Below the pieces are notes generated by a model, which did not search any database, was not told the DNA's origin, and saw nothing but the letters and a program-made list of their open reading frames with translations. The position numbers were made by a program, and so were the translations under genes. Below are positions 7,590 to 14,454 of a stretch of 15,508 bases of DNA, piece after piece. Source of the stretch: Nitrospirota bacterium (lineage in GTDB: Bacteria > Nitrospirota > Thermodesulfovibrionia > Thermodesulfovibrionales > JdFR-88). The stretch is from NCBI GenBank assembly GCA_021790695.1, contig JAJYGJ010000053.1, forward strand, positions 1-15,508, read 5' to 3'. The number at the start of each line of letters is the position of its first letter. Positions within the stretch are counted from its first letter, which is position 1.

Positions 7590-7595
7590 TATAAT
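7590..7595 (+). promoter_or_regulatory. Candidate -10 box of the small membrane protein gene
   Basis: A perfect TATAAT lies 23 bases before the ATG at 7619, leaving room for a short leader and the ribosome binding site. No good -35 box is seen at 16-18 bases upstream. It sits in the 63-base space shared with the divergent holB promoter. Confidence 0.4.
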
Positions 7596-7607
7596 TCAGA
7601 TAAGGAA

Positions 7608-7613
7608 AGGAGG
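7608..7613 (+). promoter_or_regulatory. Strong Shine-Dalgarno site of the small membrane protein gene
   Basis: AGGAGG lies five bases before the ATG at 7619, inside the longer purine run AAGGAAAGGAGGG (7602-7614). This supports the 82-codon frame as a real gene. Confidence 0.75.
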
Positions 7614-7618
7614 GCCTT

Positions 7619-7867
7619 ATGGACCTGAAACCATTCAGGCTGGGCCTTACCCTCGGGATCATATGGGGAGGAAACATCTTCCTTACGACATGGCTTTCCT
7701 GGTTTACCGGCTACGGGAGGCGCTTCCTCGGGATCATGGCGGACCTTTACCCCGGCTACTCAGTCTCGCCGGCGGGCAGCTTCATAGGGCTCGGATACGG
7801 GTTCCTGGACCTCTTCATCGGAGGCCTGCTCGTGGGCCTTGTCTATAACGGACTTTCGCGGAGGTAG
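7619..7867 (+). CDS. Small two-helix membrane protein, 'bacteriophage holin'-annotated family
   Basis: The 82-residue protein has two hydrophobic segments, about 8-28 (LGLTLGIIWGGNIFLTTWLSW) and 52-78. They are separated by a short polar stretch with YPGYSVSPAGS, and a short basic end NGLSRR follows. I recall short proteins of this pattern (an N-terminal helix with W and G, a central Y-GY-SP-GS loop, then a glycine-rich helix ending in Y/N) being annotated as bacteriophage holins in many bacterial genomes, although there is no phage context there or here. A strong ribosome binding site and a -10-like box precede it. Its last 25 bases overlap the rng 3' end on the opposite strand. The name should not be taken as proof of lytic function; the cellular role is unknown. 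Confidence 0.75.
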   Translation: MDLKPFRLGLTLGIIWGGNIFLTTWLSWFTGYGRRFLGIMADLYPGYSVSPAGSFIGLGYGFLDLFIGGLLVGLVYNGLSRR

Positions 7868-9522
7868 CCTTCATCGGCTTCCGCGGCTTGCTCCTCTTGC
7901 GGCGGCTCTTCCCCGGGCTCCGGCACGGGCGCTGTTTCGGCCGGGGCTTTATCTTTTCCCGCAGGCTCTTTTTCTTTTTCCGCGGGGCCCTTGCGGGGCT
8001 GCCCGGCCTCGGGGTGATGTTTCGCCTCGGGGGTCTCCTTGCCCGCAGCCTGCGCCTTTGTCTTGTGGACTTCAATCCTGTACTGGCCCGGCAGGATGCA
8101 CAGGTCGCCGATCACGTTTATCCTTACCTTGAAATCCTTCTCCATCTTCACGAGCCCGTCTCTTTTCTCGTTCAAAAGATAATTGGCGCCCGAAACCGGG
8201 ATGTGGCAGACGATCGATTCCAGGCCGCCCCTCGACGCCTTCATATGCATCTCCCTGAACGCCGAAAGACAGACCATGTCCTCCGTCATCAGGACGCCCG
8301 AGCCTTCGCAGGTGGGGCACTTCCTGTATGCCGATTCGAAATACGCCGTCCTCATCCGCTCCCGCGTCATCTCGACAATGCCGAACCGGGATATCCCGGT
8401 TATGTCCGTATGGGCCTTGTCGGCCAGGAGCGCGGTCTTGAGCCTGGCTTCCACCTGCCTCCTGTTTTTCGAGGACTCCATGTCTATGAAATCTATGACC
8501 ACAAGCCCGCCCATGTCCCTCAGCCTTAATTGCCTGGCGATCTCGTCGGCGGCCTCCAGGTTGGTCCTAAGCGCGGTCTGCTCGATGTTCCTTTCCTTCC
8601 TGCTCCTGCCGGAATTGACGTCTATCGCGGTGAGTGCTTCCGTCCTGTCGAAGACCAGGTAACCCCTGGAAGGAAGATGGACGAAGCGCTCGTTGATCCT
8701 GGCGATCTGGTCCTCCATGTTATGGAGGTCGAAGATAGGCCGCTTGTCCCTGTAATACTTCACGTTTATCTTCCGCCCGGGCAGCGTCCGTCTCAAAAAC
8801 GACTTTATGTTCCGGAACGTCTCCTGGTCGTCCACGAGGACTTCCTCCACGTCCGCGGTGAGGTAGTCCCGCACGGTCCTTATGGCGATGTCCTGTTCCT
8901 TGTAAATAAGCGCAGGGGCCTTTACCCTTGCCGCCTCCTTCTGGATCTCGCTCCAGAGCTTCGTCAGGTATTTCAAATCGTTCGAGAGGTCTTCGGCCGT
9001 CTTGTCTATGCCGGCCGTCCGGAGGATGAAACCGGTCTTCTCCGGCAGCTTGAGCGTGCCGAAGGCCTCTTTCATGCGCTCGCGGTCCTTGTCCACTATC
9101 TTTCTGGAAATCCCGATCCTGCTCTGGCCGGGCATCATGACTATATATCTGCCTGGAAGCGATATGAACGTGGTGAGGCTGGCGCCCTTGGTCTCCCTCT
9201 CGTCCTTCTCGATCTGGACGACCATCTCCTGGCCCTTTTGAAAGACTTCCTGCATCCTGACCTTCTTGCCCCCGCCGTTCGGGCCGAGATACTCCGGCAT
9301 TATCTCCCGGAGTTGCAGGAAACCGTTTTTCTTCTGGCCGAAATCCACGAAAACCGCCTGGAGCGAGGGCTCGACCCTTGCGATCACCCCCTTGTAGATG
9401 TTGCCCCTCAAGTGCTCCTTGGAGGCAAGCTCCACATAAAAGTCAACAAGGAGGTTGCCTTCGAGGATGGCGACCCGCTTTTCCTCGGGGTACTTGGCGT
9501 CTATCAGGATTTTCTTCTTCAC
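7843..9522 (-). CDS. rng: Ribonuclease G/E family endoribonuclease
   Basis: This enzyme cleaves single-stranded, A/U-rich RNA and takes part in rRNA maturation and mRNA decay. The 559 residues show an S1 RNA-binding domain (about 36-115), a 5'-sensor/RNase H-like region, and a DNase I-like catalytic core. The metal-binding aspartates are D301 (in AIDVNSG) and D344 (in VVIDFIDM). The Zn-link is CPTC at 402-405, which joins subunits in RNase E/G. Residues from about 490 to 559 form a K/E/P/A-rich tail that is much shorter than the scaffold of E. coli RNase E. The start is GTG at 9522; the product then begins MKKKILID, as is normal for RNase G. No Shine-Dalgarno site is visible and a -10 box lies only ten bases upstream. 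RNase G is the likelier name by length, but the G/E split is not certain. Confidence 0.93.
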   Translation of the reverse strand: MKKKILIDAKYPEEKRVAILEGNLLVDFYVELASKEHLRGNIYKGVIARVEPSLQAVFVDFGQKKNGFLQLREIMPEYLGPNGGGKKVRMQEVFQKGQEMVVQIEKDERETKGASLTTFISLPGRYIVMMPGQSRIGISRKIVDKDRERMKEAFGTLKLPEKTGFILRTAGIDKTAEDLSNDLKYLTKLWSEIQKEAARVKAPALIYKEQDIAIRTVRDYLTADVEEVLVDDQETFRNIKSFLRRTLPGRKINVKYYRDKRPIFDLHNMEDQIARINERFVHLPSRGYLVFDRTEALTAIDVNSGRSRKERNIEQTALRTNLEAADEIARQLRLRDMGGLVVIDFIDMESSKNRRQVEARLKTALLADKAHTDITGISRFGIVEMTRERMRTAYFESAYRKCPTCEGSGVLMTEDMVCLSAFREMHMKASRGGLESIVCHIPVSGANYLLNEKRDGLVKMEKDFKVRINVIGDLCILPGQYRIEVHKTKAQAAGKETPEAKHHPEAGQPRKGPAEKEKEPAGKDKAPAETAPVPEPGEEPPQEEQAAEADEGYLRESPL

Positions 9523-9532
9523 CTGGAATAGT

Positions 9533-9559
9533 ATTATAACAGATGTGAACCTATCTCAA
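9533..9559 (-). promoter_or_regulatory. Candidate promoter of rng
   Basis: On the minus strand, a perfect TATAAT (9533-9538) lies 15 bases after TTGAGA (9554-9559). The predicted transcription start is only three or four bases before the GTG at 9522, so the mRNA would be nearly leaderless. The spacer is shorter than ideal. Confidence 0.5.
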
Positions 9560-9607
9560 AATTTCTTCCGCCCCTTTCTTCCCCATCCGGAAGAACCTGT
9601 CCGCTGC

Positions 9608-9642
9608 GGGGCTGGTGTCTGCCTGCCCTTTGAGACAGGGAG
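9608..9642 (+). repeat. Orphan left end of the MITE-like repeat
   Basis: About 35 bases, starting GGGGCTGGTGTCTGCCTGCC, match the left end of copy C and its outer flank (14208-14241) at most positions. It stands just upstream of copy B, which has its own left end at 9659, so this is a leftover end or a truncated older copy. Confidence 0.55.
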
Positions 9643-9658
9643 GGATAAGCTGGATGAA

Positions 9659-9816
9659 GATATCTGCCTGGTCCTTAAAGAGAGGAAGCAAGCGGACGGA
9701 TACGCAGCGCTGCATCTCTTGACAGCCATTCGTATTCGCTCTCAAAGAAACGGTTCAACCGGGCCTTTCCGGTACGCCCGGAACCGCGCGACGGACGAAA
9801 GGGCCGGGCAGATATC
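9659..9816 (+). repeat. MITE-like intergenic repeat, copy B (short form)
   Basis: This 158-base copy begins GATATCTGCCTGGTCCTT and ends GAAAGGGCCGGGCAGATATC, imperfect inverted repeats of each other. It shares AGCGGACGGATACGCAG with copy C and TACGCCCGGAAC with copy D. The outer stem CGGTTC (9751-9756) and GAACCG (9781-9786) is retained. The inner stem has been replaced by CCGGGC (9759-9764) with GCCCGG (9776-9781), so the pairing is kept although the bases differ. It lies between the divergent rng and pgm promoters and overlaps neither. Confidence 0.7.
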
Positions 9817-9935
9817 GGCCCCCACGAATCTGAAGCCACCCGGTAATGTCCCGGTCATATTAAACGCGGCAAAAATTTCATCAGAGGAGGGCGGCGTCCC
9901 ACGTAATATCCTGATGAATACCTGAATTTCTGGAT

Positions 9936-9958
9936 TATAATTGTATTTGAAGTATAAT
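9936..9958 (+). promoter_or_regulatory. Candidate promoter region of pgm-glgP with two TATAAT boxes
   Basis: TATAAT occurs at 9936-9941 and again at 9953-9958. The second is better placed: transcription would start near 9965 and give a leader of about 22 bases that includes GGAG at 9973-9976. Neither box has a convincing -35 partner, so an activator or a weak -35 is possible. Confidence 0.45.
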
Positions 9959-9986
9959 AGCCCTGACGAAACGGAGACATGAGACC

Positions 9987-11666
9987 ATGCCGGAAATAAG
10001 CCCTCTGGCGGGCAAACCCGCCCCGCCCTCGATGCTCGCGGACGTGCCCAGGCTGGTGACGGCCTATTATGTCCTCGCTCCCGACCCCGGCGCGGCCGGA
10101 GAGCGGGTCTCTTTCGGCACCTCCGGGCACCGCGGGTCTTCAATTATCAGGACCTTTAACGAGGCCCACATACTCGCCATTACCGAGGCCATCTGCCGGT
10201 TCAGGGAAAAGGAAAACACGGACGGTCCGCTCTACCTGGGCATGGACACCCATGCGCTCTCCGTGCCGGCCTTTGCCAGCGCCCTGGAAGTCCTGGCGGC
10301 GCACGGGGTGGAGGTCATGATATCGGACGGGGAGCCCTACACGCCCACTCCCGCGGTATCGCACGCGATCCTAACCTATAACCGCGGGCGCAAAACCGGT
10401 CTTGCCGACGGCATCGTCATCACCCCGTCGCACAACCCTCCGGAAACCGGAGGGTTCAAATACAATCCCCCGCACGGGGGACCGGCCGAGCCGGCCGTGA
10501 GCGGCTGGATAGAGGCCAGGGCCAATGAACTTATTGAAAACGGCCTTCGCGGCCTGAAACGGACCACATTCAAAAAGGCCGTGAGCGCCGCGACCACCCA
10601 CAGGCACGACTACATGGGCGCCTATATCCGGGACCTTGAAAACGTAATCGACACGGGAGCGATAAGCCGCGCTGACATCAGCCTCGGGGTGGACCCTCTC
10701 GGCGGCGCGGGGGTCCATTACTGGGGCCGGATAGCGGAGCGCTACAACCTCAACCTCACCGTGGTGAATGACGCCGTAGATCCCACCTTCCGCTTCATGA
10801 CGGTGGACTGGGACGGCAGGATCCGGATGGACCCGTCCTCCCCGTATGCAATGCAGAGGCTTATAGGCCTCAAGGACAGATTCGACGCGGCCTTTGCAAG
10901 CGATACGGACCACGACCGGCATGGGGTCGTGACCAGAAGCGAGGGCCTCCTGCCCCCTAACCATTACCTGGCGGCATCGGTCCATTACCTGTTCGGGCAC
11001 CGGCCGGACTGGCCCGCGGGGGCGGCCGTGGGCAAGACCCTTGTCAGCAGCCGCATGATCGACTATGCCGCCCGTAAGGCCGGCAGACAGCTTTACGAAA
11101 CGCCCGTCGGCTTTAAATGGTTCGTTGGCGGGCTCCTGAACGGCTCCCTGGGCTTCGCCGGCGAGGAAAGCGCGGGCGCTTCGTTTCTGCGCATGGACGG
11201 CACCGTCTGGACCACCGACAAGGACGGCATAATCCCCGCGTTGCTGGCCGCGGAGATAAGGGCGCGGACCGGCCGCGACCCCGGCGAGCTTTACCAGGAG
11301 CTTGCGCGCGAGTTCGGCAGCCCCGTCTACGAGCGCGTCGATGCCCCCGCCACGGCGGAACAGAAAAAGATACTCAAACAACTCTCCCCGGAACAGGTCC
11401 GCACGGACATGCTGGCGGGCGAGAAGATCGAGGCCGTCATCTCCCGCGCACCGGGCAACAAGGAGCCCATCGGAGGCATCAAGGTGTCCGCTCAAAGCGG
11501 CTGGTTTGCCGCGCGCCCCTCGGGGACCGAGGACATCTATAAAATATATGCGGAGAGCTTTACCGGGCCGGACCACCTGCACAGGATAATCGAAGAGGCC
11601 CAAGCCATGATAGCCGACGCCCTGGCATCAATGAAACCGGCGGCCGGGGGAAAGCAAAATGGATGA
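9987..11666 (+). CDS. pgm: Alpha-D-glucose phosphate-specific phosphoglucomutase
   Basis: The enzyme interconverts glucose-1-phosphate and glucose-6-phosphate, linking glycogen and sugar-nucleotide pools to glycolysis. The 559-residue protein matches the E. coli Pgm type in length and order. It has SFGTSGHRGS near the start (42-51), the phosphoserine loop TPSHNPP with S148, and the Mg loop DTDHDR (D306, D308, D310). The sugar-specificity loop is GEESAGAS (392-399) and the C-terminal phosphate-binding loop is RPSGTED (510-516). GGAG lies ten bases before the ATG at 9987. The last codons overlap the glgP start by eight bases. The specific loops favour glucose over mannose or glucosamine substrates; this is a family-level inference. 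First gene of a two-gene operon. Confidence 0.96.
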   Translation: MPEISPLAGKPAPPSMLADVPRLVTAYYVLAPDPGAAGERVSFGTSGHRGSSIIRTFNEAHILAITEAICRFREKENTDGPLYLGMDTHALSVPAFASALEVLAAHGVEVMISDGEPYTPTPAVSHAILTYNRGRKTGLADGIVITPSHNPPETGGFKYNPPHGGPAEPAVSGWIEARANELIENGLRGLKRTTFKKAVSAATTHRHDYMGAYIRDLENVIDTGAISRADISLGVDPLGGAGVHYWGRIAERYNLNLTVVNDAVDPTFRFMTVDWDGRIRMDPSSPYAMQRLIGLKDRFDAAFASDTDHDRHGVVTRSEGLLPPNHYLAASVHYLFGHRPDWPAGAAVGKTLVSSRMIDYAARKAGRQLYETPVGFKWFVGGLLNGSLGFAGEESAGASFLRMDGTVWTTDKDGIIPALLAAEIRARTGRDPGELYQELAREFGSPVYERVDAPATAEQKKILKQLSPEQVRTDMLAGEKIEAVISRAPGNKEPIGGIKVSAQSGWFAARPSGTEDIYKIYAESFTGPDHLHRIIEEAQAMIADALASMKPAAGGKQNG

Positions 11667-14184
11667 CAATTACACCTGGTCCGGCCTCGCGTGCTCCTTT
11701 TTGCCTTATGACATCGAAGGGTTCGGCAGCCTTGCGGAGCTTGCCCTGGACATGCGGTTTGCATGGAGCCGTTCGGCGGATGTGATATGGAATCGGCTCG
11801 ACCCCGTACTGTGGGAGCTTACGAACAACCCGTGGGTCGTGCTCCAGGCCGTCTCGCGGGACCGCCTCCGCAGCCAGCTCGGGGACCCCGCCTTCAGGAA
11901 AAAGATCGATGCCTGTTTGAAAACCAAGGGTGAGGCCCTGAGCGAGCCCGCATGGTTCCATCGGCTGCACCCGGAAGGGCCGGTAGGGTCCGTGGCCTAT
12001 TTCAGCATGGAATTCATGCTCAGTGAGGCGCTGCCCATATATTCCGGCGGCCTGGGCAACGTGGCCGGAGACCAGCTCAAGGCCGCAAGCGATCTGGGAG
12101 TGCCCGTAACGGGCGTGGGGCTCCTGTATCAGAGGGGTTATTTCCGGCAGGTCATAGACAGGAGCGGGTCGCAGCAGGCCCTTTTCCCGTACAACGAACC
12201 CGGCGGACTGCCCATTGTCCCCCTCAGGGACCGCAACGGAGAATGGCTCAGGCTCAAGATCGCCTTCCCGGGCTGTCTTGTCTGGCTGAGGACATGGCAG
12301 GTCCAGGTCGGAAGGATAAAGCTCTATCTGCTTGACACGAACGACCCCGCCAATTACCCGGCGCACCGCGGCATAACGAGCGAGTTGTACCCGTCGTCTC
12401 CCGAACTGCGCCTGATGCAGGAGATCGTCCTCGGCATCGGGGGCTGGCAACTGCTGGAGGCCGTGGGCATGAGACCCGAGGTATGCCATTTGAACGAGGG
12501 CCATCCCGCCTTCGCCATACTGGAGCGGGCACGCTCCTTTATGAAGCAGACGGGCCGCCCGTTCAAGGCCGCGCTGGCCGCCACCCGCGCAGGCAACGTC
12601 TTTACGACCCATACCCCGGTGGCCGCTGGCTTCGACCGCTTCCCGCCCCATCTTATCGAGCAATACCTGGGCGCCTATGCCACAAACAGGCTGGGCATCA
12701 CTGCCGGGGAACTGCTTGCCCTGGGCCGCCAGGACCCGGCCGACGGCGCCGAATTCTTCAACATGGTCTTTCTTGCCGCGCGCGGAAGCCATGCCATAAA
12801 CGGGGTGAGCCGTCTCCATGGAGAGGTGAGCAGGCGCATCTTTCAGCCCCTTTTCCCCCGCTGGCCCGCCTCCGAAGTACCGGTAGGGCACGTCACAAAC
12901 GGCGTCCACGTGTCAACCTGGAATTCTGCCGAGGCCGACGCCCTCTGGACCGATACATGCGGCAAGGAGCGTTGGCTTCACGATTGGCAGAGCATAGAAA
13001 AGAAGATGCGCGGCATCCCGGACTCCGGTATCTGGAAGCTCCGCCAAACGGTCCGCGCCAATTTGGTGGAATTCGTCCGCAAGCGGCTCATGCGACAGCT
13101 ATCGGTCTCCGGCGCCTCGCCGGGGGAGCTCGAAAAGGCGAAATACGTCTTTGATCCGGAGCGGCTGACGCTCGGGTTTGCCCGGCGTTTCGCGAGCTAC
13201 AAGCGGCCCAACCTCCTCCTGCAAGATGAGGAAAGGCTCTTGAGGATACTCACTGATCCCGCCCGCCCGGTCCAGTTGCTTGTCGCGGGCAAGGCCCATC
13301 CGGCGGACCTGGCCGGCCAGGCGATGATCAGACAGTGGGTGAACTTCACCAGGAGGCCGGGGGCCGGAGGCCACGTGGTCTTCCTGAGCGATTACGATAT
13401 GCAGTTGACCGCATCCCTGGTGCACGGGGTCGACGTCTGGGTCAACACCCCGCGCCGCCCCTGGGAGGCCTGCGGCACAAGCGGCATGAAGGTGCTGGTA
13501 AACGGCGGACTGAACCTCTCGGAACTGGACGGATGGTGGGCCGAGGCCTATACGCCGGACACCGGATGGGCGCTGGGCGATGGGAAGGAGCACGACCCCG
13601 ACTGGGACGCCTCCGAGGCGGAGGCCCTGTACCTGCTCCTCGAACAGACGGTCGTTCCCGAGTTCTACACGCGCGGCAAAAACGGCATCCCGTCAGCCTG
13701 GGTCTCGCGGATACGGCAGAGCATGTCCCGGCTGACCCCGCAATTCTCCGCGACCCGCGCCGTCGCCGACTATACCGAAAAGTACTACATCCCTGCCGCC
13801 CTCGCCTACCGCGAGCGCGCAGCCAAAAAGGGCGCCCCCGCAGCCGAGCTGGCAGACCGGTTTGACCGCCTGCGGGACAGGTGGGACGGGCTGCGCTTTG
13901 AGGATGTGCTGGTCCGGACGGACGCCGGCGAGCACGCCTTTGAGGTCCGCGCGGACTTAAACGGACTGGACCCCGGCATGCTCTGCGTGGAACTCTACGC
14001 CGAAGAACCGGGCGGTCCGCCTTTCCGCCGTGAAATGGGCCTTGTCCAGAGCGGGCGGGCATGCATCTACCGGGCCAGCGTGCCCGGCAACCGGCAGGCG
14101 GAGCACTACACCGCCCGCATCACGCCCCGCCTGCCCGGCGTCCTGCTGCCCCTGGAGTCAAACCTCATTTTCTGGCAGCGTTAG
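11659..14184 (+). CDS. glgP: Alpha-glucan phosphorylase, short GT35 type
   Basis: This PLP enzyme releases glucose-1-phosphate from glycogen or maltodextrin, the substrate of the Pgm encoded just upstream. The 841 residues fit the 'alpha-glucan family phosphorylase' subgroup, with an N-terminal DUF3417-like domain (about 15-105) followed by the GT35 fold. Visible motifs are YFSMEF (114-119), GGLGNVAGD (130-138), HLNEGHPAF, RRFASYKRPNLLL and the PLP site GTSGMKVLVNGG with lysine K611. This differs from the classical GlgP motif GTGNMK and marks the subgroup. The ATG at 11659 lies inside the pgm end (eight-base overlap), with GGGGGA eight bases upstream as a possible ribosome binding site. An immunoglobulin-like region appears to follow the catalytic part (about 730-841). 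No terminator is evident downstream. Confidence 0.95.
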   Translation: MDDNYTWSGLACSFLPYDIEGFGSLAELALDMRFAWSRSADVIWNRLDPVLWELTNNPWVVLQAVSRDRLRSQLGDPAFRKKIDACLKTKGEALSEPAWFHRLHPEGPVGSVAYFSMEFMLSEALPIYSGGLGNVAGDQLKAASDLGVPVTGVGLLYQRGYFRQVIDRSGSQQALFPYNEPGGLPIVPLRDRNGEWLRLKIAFPGCLVWLRTWQVQVGRIKLYLLDTNDPANYPAHRGITSELYPSSPELRLMQEIVLGIGGWQLLEAVGMRPEVCHLNEGHPAFAILERARSFMKQTGRPFKAALAATRAGNVFTTHTPVAAGFDRFPPHLIEQYLGAYATNRLGITAGELLALGRQDPADGAEFFNMVFLAARGSHAINGVSRLHGEVSRRIFQPLFPRWPASEVPVGHVTNGVHVSTWNSAEADALWTDTCGKERWLHDWQSIEKKMRGIPDSGIWKLRQTVRANLVEFVRKRLMRQLSVSGASPGELEKAKYVFDPERLTLGFARRFASYKRPNLLLQDEERLLRILTDPARPVQLLVAGKAHPADLAGQAMIRQWVNFTRRPGAGGHVVFLSDYDMQLTASLVHGVDVWVNTPRRPWEACGTSGMKVLVNGGLNLSELDGWWAEAYTPDTGWALGDGKEHDPDWDASEAEALYLLLEQTVVPEFYTRGKNGIPSAWVSRIRQSMSRLTPQFSATRAVADYTEKYYIPAALAYRERAAKKGAPAAELADRFDRLRDRWDGLRFEDVLVRTDAGEHAFEVRADLNGLDPGMLCVELYAEEPGGPPFRREMGLVQSGRACIYRASVPGNRQAEHYTARITPRLPGVLLPLESNLIFWQR

Positions 14185-14213
14185 AACCAGGTGTACGCCC
14201 GGTTTATGGGGCT

Positions 14214-14418
14214 GGTATCCACCTGTCCTTGAGGCAGGGAGCAGGCGGACGGATACGCAGTGCCTCATCTTGAACGCCCTTTTGCGCTTCGCCCTGAAGA
14301 CGGTTCAATCCCGCCATGGCGGGACTAGGGATACGACCGGAACCGGCCAAGGGGATCCCAAAAAAGCCCCACAGGCTTTTTGGGGCGGGGCGGCCGAACG
14401 AAAGGGCAGGCGGATACC
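14214..14418 (+). repeat. MITE-like intergenic repeat, copy C (long form, best-preserved ends)
   Basis: Terminal inverted repeats are GGTATCCACCTGTCCTT (14214-14230) and the complement of GGTATCCGCCTGCCCTTT at the right end (to 14418), matching at 15 of 17 positions. The 205-base length equals that of copy A. It contains the perfect palindrome TCCCGCCATGGCGGGA (14309-14324), the outer stem CGGTTC (14301-14306) with GAACCG (14340-14345), and the A/T-stem hairpin (14357-14384). A GGCC lies on each side of the hairpin segment. No obvious target-site duplication is seen. It fills most of the 270-base convergent gap between glgP and the barrel gene. Confidence 0.75.
14357..14384. repeat. Imperfect inverted repeat inside copy C
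   Basis: CCCAAAAAAGCC (14357-14368), loop CCACA, then GGCTTTTTGGG (14374-14384), with one unpaired A. The loop differs from copy A (TGCG) while the arms are kept. It lies between two converging genes and could act as a two-way transcription block, although it lacks a terminal U-run. Confidence 0.65.
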
Positions 14419-14454
14419 CCGGGCATGTCCCATAAATACGGCGCCGGGGCCATT

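Noticed and set aside
7619..7867. Prophage remnant suggested by the holin-like gene
   Set aside because: All neighbours are housekeeping genes with normal operon structure, and no endolysin, capsid, integrase or attachment site is visible.
14301..14324. GGTTCAATCCC, which resembles a tRNA T-arm, within the repeat
   Set aside because: No acceptor, D or anticodon arms of a tRNA surround it, and the following GGCGGGA belongs to the palindrome of the repeat. A tRNA-derived origin cannot be supported.
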